From: DASRDU01 sp035560235
Lineage (GTDB): Bacteria > Acidobacteriota > Blastocatellia > RBC074
Reading direction: 5' to 3'
Length of the DNA: 64,000 nucleotides
Assembly: GCA_035560235.1 (NCBI GenBank)
Contig: DATMAG010000086.1
Coordinates: 1 to 64,000 of the forward strand
Positions 1 to 7,405 of the stretch are shown in pieces (position 1 is the first letter of the stretch; each line of letters begins with the position of its first letter). The notes beneath the pieces are model-generated. The model ran no database searches and was not told where the DNA came from. It worked only from the letters and a program-made list of their open reading frames with translations. Made by a program: the position numbers and the translations under genes.

Positions 1-213
1 GAGTGTACCGAGCAGGTATTCTGCGAGGGCCGGATTGCTCACGGCCAGACGCCGGAAGGAGGCGACTGGCAAATAATACACTTCGCATCTGGACAGCGCG
101 GTTGCCGTCATCAGCGCAGGGTTACCGGAAAAGACTGCGGCGGCACCCAGGATCCTGCCAGGCGCGCGGAATTCAATGGGCCGTTCGTCTCCGTTGATTT
201 CCGTCCGCGTCAT
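1..213 (-). CDS. Partial gene with cyclic-nucleotide-binding-like domain, cut by the left edge
   Basis: A 71-codon reading frame opens at an ATG (211-213) 26 bases after the hpnE stop and has no stop before the window edge. It contains the pattern of the second half of a cNMP-binding (Crp-like) domain: a PGRILG turn, a short helix, then SGNPALMTATAL, CEVYYLP and a final helix rich in Ala/Leu. The frame is closed upstream at 316-318 and has no other ATG, so the first half of such a domain is missing. The gene is therefore either 5'-truncated or has a divergent, short N terminus. The tail of the protein is not visible. The family call is inference from the residue pattern only. Confidence 0.4.
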   Translation of the reverse strand, partial: MTRTEINGDERPIEFRAPGRILGAAAVFSGNPALMTATALSRCEVYYLPVASFRRLAVSNPALAEYLLGTL

Positions 214-238
214 TTTTGCAGGGTTTCCGTTGTTCGGC

Positions 239-1618
239 TCAAAGCTGAATGTGATTGCGGGGAGGCTGTCCGGCCACGAGTTGCGCGCACTGCTGCCCGC
301 TCCAGACCGCGCCTTCTATCGTCGCGGGCAGCCCGGTGTCAGTCCAGTCACCAGCGAGCAGAAAGTTGCTGAAGGGTGTGCGCGCAACCGGGCGCAGCCG
401 CGCAGTGCCGGGCGTGTGTGAAAGTGTCGCGTCGTGTTCTTTGATGACGAATGCATGAACCGGCTGCTGACGACGCGCCGCCGGAAAGAAGCGCCGCATT
501 TCAGTGACGGCAATTTCAGTCAGCTTCTCTTTCGGCATCCGGGCCGTGTCGTGCGCGCCGCTGATGACGAGCGCGAGGTGCTGCCGTCTCTTTCCGCTTT
601 CACCGGCGATGGCGTTTTTATTGAAGACCCATTCAACCGGCGAATCGAGCAGCCCGGTGAATTCAACCTGAGTCACCGGCTCGTCGTACCACAGATTGAT
701 CGAGACAATCGGCGCGGATTTGAATTCGGGAATGGCGCGAAAGCTTTCGCAGCCTGCGATGATTTCAGGCGCGAGCAGATGCCGCAGCATAAAATACGGC
801 ACGGCGCTGATAATCACTTCAGCCGCGATGCGTTCACCGCTCCGCAGCGTCACGCCGACGGCGCGATTGTTTTCAAAATCAATCCTCGCCACCGAAGCGT
901 TCAGCCGCACTTCGCCGCCACGCGCTTCGATAAACCGCCGGGCATCGTCGGTGTAAAGTTCGCTCAGACCGACACGCGAGAGCACCATCGCGGAATCGCG
1001 CTTTGTGCGCATAAAGGCCTGATCGAGCACGCGGGCGAACATATCAGCCGAAGCGCGGTCGGGCTGTTCATTGAGCGTCGCCAGCGCCACCAGATTCCAG
1101 AACCGCCGCTGCATTCTTTCAGTCTGCCCCAGTTCGCTGAGCCATTCGCTCACCGTGATGTCAGCGAGCCGGGCGCGATTGCCGTTCAGATGGCGCAGCG
1201 CCAGCCCGACGCGCAATGCGCTCAGCCGGTCGCGCCAGCCAATCGTTTGCAGCCGCGCCAGCCCGGCCAGCAGATGCAGCGGCGCAGGCACAGCCGGACA
1301 CTGAAAGCTCGCCGCTCCTTCGCGTTCGTGCAGAAAATCAACGCGGGGACTCGCCTGAAAACTGAGCTTGTCGCTCGCTCCGATTTTATTGAGGAAGTTC
1401 AGCGTGTGGTGGTAGCAGCCCATCATCAGGTGCTGCCCGTTGTCAATCACGTCGCCCGTCGTCTGATCGGTGAAGGAATAAGCGCGACCTCCCAGAAAAG
1501 CGCGCCGTTCAAGCAGCAGCACGCGACGGCCCGCCGCCGCCAGATCAACCGCCGCCGAGAGTCCGGCAAAGCCGCCGCCAATGACCAGCACCGGAATGCG
1601 CGACAACTCGCTCATCAT
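239..1618 (-). CDS. hpnE: HpnE, squalene-associated FAD-dependent desaturase
   Basis: A flavin amine-oxidase/phytoene-desaturase-type protein of 459 residues. Known role: the last step of the HpnCDE route, reduction of hydroxysqualene to squalene, the precursor of hopanoids. The N terminus has the dinucleotide-binding fold VLVIGGGFAGLSAA followed by an acidic residue after the second strand (LLLERR), and the C terminus has the FAD-contacting LLAGDWTDTGLPATIEGA. The frame is open further upstream, but the ATG at 1618 shares a base with the hpnD stop (TAATG) and gives the normal family start, so translational coupling is likely. It is the last intact gene of the hpnC-Uma2-hpnD-hpnE run. Confidence 0.9.
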   Translation of the reverse strand: MMSELSRIPVLVIGGGFAGLSAAVDLAAAGRRVLLLERRAFLGGRAYSFTDQTTGDVIDNGQHLMMGCYHHTLNFLNKIGASDKLSFQASPRVDFLHEREGAASFQCPAVPAPLHLLAGLARLQTIGWRDRLSALRVGLALRHLNGNRARLADITVSEWLSELGQTERMQRRFWNLVALATLNEQPDRASADMFARVLDQAFMRTKRDSAMVLSRVGLSELYTDDARRFIEARGGEVRLNASVARIDFENNRAVGVTLRSGERIAAEVIISAVPYFMLRHLLAPEIIAGCESFRAIPEFKSAPIVSINLWYDEPVTQVEFTGLLDSPVEWVFNKNAIAGESGKRRQHLALVISGAHDTARMPKEKLTEIAVTEMRRFFPAARRQQPVHAFVIKEHDATLSHTPGTARLRPVARTPFSNFLLAGDWTDTGLPATIEGAVWSGQQCAQLVAGQPPRNHIQL

Positions 1619-2541
1619 TATTCTCCGGCTCCGGCCTTTGCCCACTCGCTGAGCGCAATCAGAAAGCGTTCGGGGCGATGCAGGCGAATCTGATGATTGA
1701 AAACGTCGTAATTGACCTGCTCGATTTGCACGAGCAGCCGGTAATAGATCCGGCCCATTGTGCGCGCAGCGGTCAGCGTCGGGCGATCTTCGGGCGGCAG
1801 CAGTTCGGCGGCGCGGCGGTAATAAGAGCGGGCGCGTTCGCATTCAAAGCGCATCAGCGCGCGAAAGTTGTCATTGATGACACCATTCATCAGTTCATGC
1901 TCTGAATAACCAAACCGGCGCAAATCCTCCTGCGGCAGATAGACGCGATCACGCGCCGCGTCTTCTTTCAGGTCGCGCAGGATGTTGGTCAGTTGCAGCG
2001 CAAGGCCAAGATTGATGGCGTAATCTCTGGTCTGCGGCGACTGATAAGTGAAAATTTCAATGCACATCAGCCCTGTGATCGAAGCCACGCGGTAGCAGTA
2101 CTGCGAGAGTTCATCGAAGGTTTCATACCGATGCCGGAACAGATCCATCTCGCACCCGGCGATCATCTCCTCGAAATATTCCTTCGGCATCGGGAAGCGG
2201 TCGAGTACCTGACGCAGCCGCTGCGAAGTCGGCGTGTGCGGATGCCCGGCGTAACAGGCGTCAAGTTCGGCGCGCCACGCATTGAGCGCCTCAAGCGCCT
2301 GCCGGGCCGGAACCGGATTGCCATTGATGTGCGCGTCGGCAATGTCGTCCACAATGTCGTCAACTTCGCGGCAGAAGTTGTAAATATCAATGATCGCCTC
2401 GCGCTTCTGTTTCGGCAGAAAGAGAAACGAGTAAAAGAAGTTCGATTGAATCGTCTTTGCCAGGCGATGCTGCAGCGTGCGCGTGCGTTCGCGCAGGTGC
2501 CACGGGGTAAAGTGAATTTCCCTTGCAGTGGAAGCGTTCAT
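1618..2541 (-). CDS. hpnD: HpnD, presqualene diphosphate synthase
   Basis: A trans-isoprenyl diphosphate synthase of the squalene/phytoene synthase family, 307 residues. Known role: head-to-head condensation of two farnesyl diphosphates to presqualene diphosphate in the HpnCDE pathway. Both Asp-rich metal sites are visible: EVDDIVDD near residue 60 and NILRDLKEDAARDR in the second half, followed by the family signature YLPQEDLRRFG. The ATG at 2541 is preceded by an AAGGC ribosome-binding site. It lies 14 bases after the Uma2 gene and overlaps hpnE by one base. Assignment to HpnD rather than HpnC rests on its position next to hpnE and on its closer resemblance to classical phytoene synthases. 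Confidence 0.88.
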   Translation of the reverse strand: MNASTAREIHFTPWHLRERTRTLQHRLAKTIQSNFFYSFLFLPKQKREAIIDIYNFCREVDDIVDDIADAHINGNPVPARQALEALNAWRAELDACYAGHPHTPTSQRLRQVLDRFPMPKEYFEEMIAGCEMDLFRHRYETFDELSQYCYRVASITGLMCIEIFTYQSPQTRDYAINLGLALQLTNILRDLKEDAARDRVYLPQEDLRRFGYSEHELMNGVINDNFRALMRFECERARSYYRRAAELLPPEDRPTLTAARTMGRIYYRLLVQIEQVNYDVFNHQIRLHRPERFLIALSEWAKAGAGE

Positions 2542-2555
2542 AAAAGCCTTGCCGG

Positions 2556-3125
2556 TTACTCCTCCTCGTCAAATCGCACCCGCCGATAAATCTGCGCCAG
2601 GCTCAGGCTGAGTCCGACGGATTTCAGCGCCAGTTCATCCTCCGGTTCGGTCAGGATTTCGTGTTCCCATTCCTCGTCACTGCTGCGCCGGTAGATTTCA
2701 ACCAGCATCCGCTCCTGCGCGATCAGCACGTATTCCTGCAATGACGGAACCTGCCGGTAAGCCAGCAGCTTTTCATAGCGATCAATGCGCTCGGTCGAAG
2801 GCGACAGCACTTCGACAATCAGAACAGGCTGCGTTTTCGTGTAACGGTCGCCGCCGGGTTCGCACGTCACCACCACGTCGGGATAGTAAAAAAGTCGCGC
2901 ACTCACCCGGACTTTCATATCTGAAACGAAAGCCTCACAGGGGCCGTCCGCCAGATGATCGTTGAGTCTCCCGGCAACATTCAGGGCAATCCGGTTGTGC
3001 CGGTCACTGGCTCCGGCCATCGCGTAAACCTGGCCGTCAACATATTCGTGCCTGACCGGACTTTCCCTTTCGCCTGCCAGGTAATCTTCGACACTGAGAT
3101 ATGTCTGGAGTTTTCGTAAGCCCAT
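2556..3125 (-). CDS. Uma2-family (DUF820) putative restriction-endonuclease-fold protein
   Basis: This 189-residue protein has the Uma2 pattern: an N-terminal helix (SVEDYLAGE), the conserved YVDGQVYAMAGAS strand, YYPDVVV, LIVEVLSPSTE and a following RYEKLLAYR helix. The Asp of PDVVV, the Glu of VEVLS and the downstream Lys match the PD-(D/E)xK nuclease core. The cellular role of the family is not established. Its ribosome-binding site (GAGGTG) overlaps the stop of hpnC three bases upstream, and hpnD follows 14 bases later, so it is embedded in the squalene operon. A second member is at 27424-28026. Confidence 0.85.
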   Translation of the reverse strand: MGLRKLQTYLSVEDYLAGERESPVRHEYVDGQVYAMAGASDRHNRIALNVAGRLNDHLADGPCEAFVSDMKVRVSARLFYYPDVVVTCEPGGDRYTKTQPVLIVEVLSPSTERIDRYEKLLAYRQVPSLQEYVLIAQERMLVEIYRRSSDEEWEHEILTEPEDELALKSVGLSLSLAQIYRRVRFDEEE

Positions 3126-3128
3126 ACT

Positions 3129-4016
3129 TCACCTCGTCAGCGTTCGCAGCAGCAGGCGCAGTTTATCAGCCTTTGTGATCTTAGGCCTGCGGCTCAGCGT
3201 GTCGTACTGCTGCTGTTCGATGTGTTCCAGAATCCGCATCCCGCCGTGCCACGTCAGGCGCAGTTCATAACGCAGGCGACCGCGCACGAGTTGAGGCAGC
3301 GGGCGGCCCTGCATAAACAGTTCGCGGGTGCGCTCAACCTGGTGTCTCATCAGCGCTGCGAATCGCTCATTGAACTCGCGGGCCTGCAACTGAGCTTCGC
3401 TGTAACCGAAGCGCGCCATTTCATCCTGCGGCAGATAGACGCGATCCTTCTGTAAATCTACTGACACGTCCTGCCAGAAATTCGCCAGTTGCAGCGCCGT
3501 GCAGATGTGATCTGACAAACGGTGCAGCGCTTCGTCGCGGTAATCAAAGAGCAGCAGGATCAGGCGGCCTACGGGATTGGCTGAACGGCGGCAGTAATCC
3601 AGCACTTCATCAAAGTTCGCATACTGCCGCTTCGTCACGTCCTGCGTGAAGGCCGAGAGCAGGTCGCGGAACAACTGCACCGGCAACCGCAATTCCCTGA
3701 CCGTTTCAGCCAGCGCGATAAAAACGGGATGCGCGGCCCGGCCAGCATAACAATCCTCAAGCTGCCGTTGCCAGTCAGCGAGCGCCTGCAATCGTTCGCT
3801 GCCGCCGAGCGGCGTGTCATAGCTTTCATCGGCAAAATCATCCGCCGTGCGCGCAAAGGCGTAGATGCTGTAAACGTGCGGCCTCAGTCGCCGGGGCACG
3901 AGCAGCGAACCGACCGGAAAGTTTTCGTAATGCGTGCGCGCCATCCGCTCGCAGTAAGCGAAGGCTTCGCTGACACTGTATGCAGCGTTGAGCGGTTCAG
4001 TCAGCAGGGCTGTCAT
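3129..4016 (-). CDS. hpnC: HpnC, hydroxysqualene synthase
   Basis: A squalene/phytoene-synthase-fold enzyme of about 295 residues. Known role: conversion of presqualene diphosphate to hydroxysqualene in the HpnCDE pathway. It begins its conserved part with AFAYCERMARTHYENFPVGSLL, as HpnC proteins do. The first Asp-rich site is RTADDFADE and the second is FWQDVSVDLQKDRVYLPQDE. I chose the ATG at 4016. A TTG five codons upstream (4031) is possible, and neither start has a strong ribosome-binding site. It is the first hpn gene of this run; 125 bases separate it from the upstream dehydrogenase gene, so it may have its own promoter. Confidence 0.88.
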   Translation of the reverse strand: MTALLTEPLNAAYSVSEAFAYCERMARTHYENFPVGSLLVPRRLRPHVYSIYAFARTADDFADESYDTPLGGSERLQALADWQRQLEDCYAGRAAHPVFIALAETVRELRLPVQLFRDLLSAFTQDVTKRQYANFDEVLDYCRRSANPVGRLILLLFDYRDEALHRLSDHICTALQLANFWQDVSVDLQKDRVYLPQDEMARFGYSEAQLQAREFNERFAALMRHQVERTRELFMQGRPLPQLVRGRLRYELRLTWHGGMRILEHIEQQQYDTLSRRPKITKADKLRLLLRTLTR

Positions 4017-4141
4017 CGGTTGTGCGCTCAAATCGGTTTTACGAGGGCAGCGACCACTCTGGTTTCAACTGAGCGGTGAGGATAACAGGAGAGTTCAGAC
4101 ACTTTCAATGTTCAGTTCCGGTTCGCGCCGCCTGCTTCGCG

Positions 4142-5164
4142 TCAGGGCGCGGCCACTACTTTGATTGCCTCGCCCGCGCGCATGGCTTCAAATCCTTCGC
4201 TGATCTGATTGAGCGCCAGCCGGTGAGTGACGAGCTTTTCCAGCGGCAGGATGCCCGCTTCAAGCAGGCGCACGACTTTGGGAAACTCCGTGCGCTGAAT
4301 GAACGAGCCGTGGATCGTGATCTCGCAGCGCGTGGTGAAATACTGATTGAACGGGCGCTCGGCGTGCTGATTCATGCCGAACAGAATCACGCGCCCGCCG
4401 GGCCGCACAAGCTGCACTGCTTCAGGCAGCAGCGTTCCGGCTGCGTCAATGACGATGTCGGCTCCGACTTCGGTGGCATTTCTGATTTCACTCGCGACAT
4501 CCTGAGCGGCGGGATCGAACACGCCGTCAGCGCCGAAGGCTTCAGCCGCGCGGCGGCGAAACCCGACCGGCTCGACCAGAAAAACTCTGCCGACTCCGGC
4601 GGTTTTGCAGAGCAGCAGAAAGATCAGCCCGATGGGACCGGCCCCTGAAATCACTACGCTTTCGCCCGGCAGCAGTGCGGCCTTCTCAAAGGCGTGCAGC
4701 ACACAGGAAAGCGGCTCGGCCAGCGTGGCGCGCTCGGGCGGCACCTCGCTGCTGATGCGATGCAGCGCCTTTGCCGGAGCGAGATTGAACTCTGCCAGCC
4801 CGCCGTGACGAAAGATGCCGAGCGTCGTCATGTTTTCGCAGACGTTCGTCATCCCCATCCGGCAGTACCGGCACAGCCCGCAGGTGATGTTCGGATCAAT
4901 CACCACGCGGTCGCCTGACTTCAGATGCCCGACACTCGCGCCAGTCTCCACCACCGTCGCCACGTACTCGTGCCCGAGAATGCTGCCGGGCGTGGCCGGA
5001 TGGCCGGGCGGCGTTTCGAGAATGTGCAGATCGGTGCCGCAGATGCTCGCTCGCTCGACCCGGAGCAGCACCTCATCGTCAGCGCCGATGCGCGGCTGCG
5101 GGACAGATTCAACACTCCATTTGCCTGCGCCGTGAAAGACCACGGCCTGCATTTTCTCAGTCAT
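4142..5164 (-). CDS. Zinc-dependent medium-chain dehydrogenase (sorbitol/threonine dehydrogenase type)
   Basis: A 340-residue MDR alcohol dehydrogenase. The catalytic zinc ligands are in SICGTD and GHEY, and the four-Cys structural zinc loop is CGLCRYCRMGMTNVC. The cofactor fold is VVISGAGPIGL, with an acidic end of the second strand (LVEP) that suggests NAD. The substrate cannot be read from sequence. Its position 18 bases downstream of iolG, at the end of the inositol cluster, suggests oxidation of an inositol isomer, inosose or related polyol; this is inference. It could equally be an L-iditol- or threonine-type enzyme recruited to the operon. Confidence 0.85.
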   Translation of the reverse strand: MTEKMQAVVFHGAGKWSVESVPQPRIGADDEVLLRVERASICGTDLHILETPPGHPATPGSILGHEYVATVVETGASVGHLKSGDRVVIDPNITCGLCRYCRMGMTNVCENMTTLGIFRHGGLAEFNLAPAKALHRISSEVPPERATLAEPLSCVLHAFEKAALLPGESVVISGAGPIGLIFLLLCKTAGVGRVFLVEPVGFRRRAAEAFGADGVFDPAAQDVASEIRNATEVGADIVIDAAGTLLPEAVQLVRPGGRVILFGMNQHAERPFNQYFTTRCEITIHGSFIQRTEFPKVVRLLEAGILPLEKLVTHRLALNQISEGFEAMRAGEAIKVVAAP

Positions 5165-5182
5165 TCGCGTTCTCCGCGTGTT

Positions 5183-6196
5183 CTATGCCTTTGCCAGCAG
5201 GATCGGGCGCTTTTCTCTGAACGAGACGGTCGCGGCGTAAGCCACTTCCAGATCGGCCACGCCGTCAGCGCAGGTGATCGCAGGCGGCCGCCCCTGCGAC
5301 AGGTTGTCAATGAAGTTCTGCAACTGATCAATGTAAGCCTGCTCGAAGCGCTCCATAAAATACGGCACTGTATCGTGCGTGACGCCCTCTTTGTTCATCA
5401 CCAGCAGCGGCGTCTCGCGCAGGTAGCCAACCTTGAGCGTGCCCTTCGTGCCCAGAATCTCGCCGCGAATGTCGTAGCCGTAAACGCCGCTGCGGCTGAG
5501 GTCAATCACGCCAAGCGCGCCGCTCTCAAAGGTCAGCGTCGTCACGGCATTGTCAATGTCTCCGACTTCGTTGACCTCCGGATAGGCGAGCACACCGCCG
5601 ATGGTATAAACGCTCGCCACCTCACCCATCAGCCAGCGCGCCAGGTCAATGTCGTGAATGCCCATATCAATGACGATTCCGCCGCTGTGTCGTGGATCCA
5701 TGTACTCCAGACTCGGACGGAAGGGATCGCGCGAGGAGGCCTTGAAGAGAACCGGCGTGCCGATCACGCCCTGCTCGATCTTCTCCTTCGCCGCCCGATA
5801 GCCGCGGTCAAAGCGGCGCATGAAACCCATGTGAAAGAAGACGCCCGTGTCGGCAACGACCCGTTCGATCTCGCGCGCCTCATCGAGCGAGATCGAGAGC
5901 GGCTTTTCACAGAAGACTGCCTTACCCGCTCCTGCGGCAGCGATGATGATGTCCTTGTGCGTGCTGGTCGGCGTGACGATGATGACCGCGTCAATTTCTC
6001 TGTCATTGACCAGATCCTGATAGCTCCGGTAATAACGCGGGATGCTGTGTTCCCTGGCAAACGACTCGGCGAGCGTCTCATTGACTTCCGCCACCGCCAG
6101 CAGATTCGCATTCGAGATGCGCCCCGGAAAGTACCGGGCATACAGACTTCCCAGTCGTCCGAGTCCGACTATTCCTGCATTCAGCTTTTTTCTCAT
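5183..6196 (-). CDS. iolG: IolG, inositol 2-dehydrogenase
   Basis: A Gfo/Idh/MocA oxidoreductase of 337 residues. Known role: NAD-dependent oxidation of myo-inositol to scyllo-inosose, the first step of the pathway. Visible motifs are the N-terminal fold GIVGLGRLGSLYA, the family hallmark CEKPLS with its catalytic Lys, and DMGIHDIDLARWLMG carrying the active-site Asp and His. The start has a GAGGA ribosome-binding site. Function is supported mainly by the neighbours iolE, iolD, iolC and iolB. Other Gfo/Idh/MocA substrates such as scyllo-inositol cannot be excluded. Confidence 0.85.
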   Translation of the reverse strand: MRKKLNAGIVGLGRLGSLYARYFPGRISNANLLAVAEVNETLAESFAREHSIPRYYRSYQDLVNDREIDAVIIVTPTSTHKDIIIAAAGAGKAVFCEKPLSISLDEAREIERVVADTGVFFHMGFMRRFDRGYRAAKEKIEQGVIGTPVLFKASSRDPFRPSLEYMDPRHSGGIVIDMGIHDIDLARWLMGEVASVYTIGGVLAYPEVNEVGDIDNAVTTLTFESGALGVIDLSRSGVYGYDIRGEILGTKGTLKVGYLRETPLLVMNKEGVTHDTVPYFMERFEQAYIDQLQNFIDNLSQGRPPAITCADGVADLEVAYAATVSFREKRPILLAKA

Positions 6197-6250
6197 AACC
6201 TGAAATCCTCTTCTTCGCTGCGCTCACTACGCAGATGTCAGGCGAAGCGC

Positions 6251-6349
6251 ATTCTCAATTCTGCATTCTCCATTCCCTGCAGCAGACCTGTTCACCGGTC
6301 ACTGCGCTCTGCAAAGAATGGAGAGTTGAAAATGGAAAATTGAGAATGC
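6251..6349. repeat. Facing arrays of 7-bp units in the iolE-iolG gap
   Basis: The 183-base gap between iolE and iolG holds four successive heptamers at 6251-6278 (ATTCTCA, ATTCTGC, ATTCTCC, ATTCCCT). After a spacer come five heptamers of the opposite sense at 6315-6349 (AGAATGG, AGAGTTG, AAAATGG, AAAATTG, AGAATGC). The two arrays are largely complementary and would form a long imperfect hairpin. No gene is seen in the gap. See the finding on heptamer arrays. Confidence 0.8.
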
Positions 6350-6379
6350 GGCTCCCCGCGCGTCGCGATCCTTCGTGGT

Positions 6380-7279
6380 TCAGATGCCGATGGTCTGGCG
6401 CAGATACTGCCGACTGCGGACGGCGCTGGCGTAAGGGTTGACGCCTTCCTGTCTGACGTCTGTATCCTGCTCGACTATCGCCCAGCCGGTAAAACCGGCG
6501 TCAGTCAGTCTTCCAATGACCTGCGGAAAATCAACTCCGCCCTGCCCGAGTTCACAGAAGACGCCCCGGCGCACCGCGTCGAGAAAACCGGTCCCATCAC
6601 GTCGCACCGCGTCAAGCACAGCCGGTCGCACATCCTTCAGGTGCAGATGCCAGATGCGCGAACCGTACTGCCGTGCAGCTTCCACCGGGTCGCCGCCACC
6701 GTAAAAGTAGTGGCCGGTGTCGAGGCAGAGGCCGAGCAGGTTTTCATCCGTGCTTTCGCACAACCGGGCGATCTCAGCGGGCGTTTCAACGAAAGTCCCG
6801 GCGTGATGGTGAAAGGCTGTGACAATGCCCATCTCAAGGCAGGCTTCGGCAATGCGGGTGACGATTTGCGCCGCGCCGTGCCACTGCTCAGCGTTCATCC
6901 CATCGCGTTTCGCCTCCGCGCGACCGGCGATGGCCATTCGCGCCCGGCTCATCTCATCGGCCAGCAGGATCATATGCGCGCCAGCATCGGCGAGCAGCCT
7001 GGCCGTTTTGAGCGCCTCCTGAAAACCGGCTTCATGAGCTTCCGGTCTGGCCAGCGGGACAGGAACAAATGCCGTGACCAGTCTGAGCCTGCGCGCCGAG
7101 AGTTCCTGCCGCAACCGTTCCGGTTCGGTCGGGAAATAGCCATACGGGCCGAGTTCCGTGCCGTCGTAACCGGCCCGCGCGATTTCATCCATCACCTCGC
7201 CCCAGGGCTGCTGCCCGTTCCAGCCTTCGACTTCCATAATGCCCCAGCTCACCGGAGCGTTGCCGACACTGATTCCCAT
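6380..7279 (-). CDS. iolE: IolE-like inosose dehydratase (TIM-barrel)
   Basis: A xylose-isomerase-like TIM-barrel protein of 299 residues, the usual IolE length. Known role: dehydration of scyllo-inosose (2-keto-myo-inositol) to the trihydroxycyclohexane-dione used by IolD. It starts with the IolE-like GNAPVSWGIME. Metal and substrate residues occur in FHHHAGTFVE, LDTGHY, WHLHLKD and IVEQD. The frame extends upstream, but the ATG at 7279 has a strong GAGGA ribosome-binding site and gives the family start. Heptamer hairpin arrays flank the gene on both sides, which sets it slightly apart from the rest of the operon. Confidence 0.85.
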   Translation of the reverse strand: MGISVGNAPVSWGIMEVEGWNGQQPWGEVMDEIARAGYDGTELGPYGYFPTEPERLRQELSARRLRLVTAFVPVPLARPEAHEAGFQEALKTARLLADAGAHMILLADEMSRARMAIAGRAEAKRDGMNAEQWHGAAQIVTRIAEACLEMGIVTAFHHHAGTFVETPAEIARLCESTDENLLGLCLDTGHYFYGGGDPVEAARQYGSRIWHLHLKDVRPAVLDAVRRDGTGFLDAVRRGVFCELGQGGVDFPQVIGRLTDAGFTGWAIVEQDTDVRQEGVNPYASAVRSRQYLRQTIGI

Positions 7280-7308
7280 TTTTTCCTCTTCAGTTTCAGA
7301 GTGCTGCC

Positions 7309-7405
7309 TTGTCAGTTGTCCGTCGTCAGTGGCCGGATGGAGGCTGCCGCGCGCCTTCCGGGCAGCAGACAAACAGCCACTGACAACGGGCAACTGACAA
7401 ATCAG
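7309..7405. repeat. Facing arrays of 7-bp units between the receptor gene and iolE
   Basis: Heptamers TTGTCAG, TTGTCCG, TCGTCAG, TGGCCGG run from 7309 to 7336. The opposite-sense run CCACTGA, CAACGGG, CAACTGA, CAAATCA occupies 7378-7405. The arms can pair. The last unit contains the TGA stop codon of the minus-strand receptor gene (7402-7404), so the array begins exactly at the end of that gene. Confidence 0.78.

Noticed and set aside
434..1693. 419-codon open frame on the plus strand opposite hpnE/hpnD
   Set aside because: It is antisense to two clear enzymes, and its product has the His/Arg/Gln-rich, low-complexity look of reverse-strand shadow frames in GC-rich DNA.
4925..6343. 472-codon plus-strand frame across the dehydrogenase and iolG
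   Set aside because: It runs opposite two conserved genes and has no recognisable domain.
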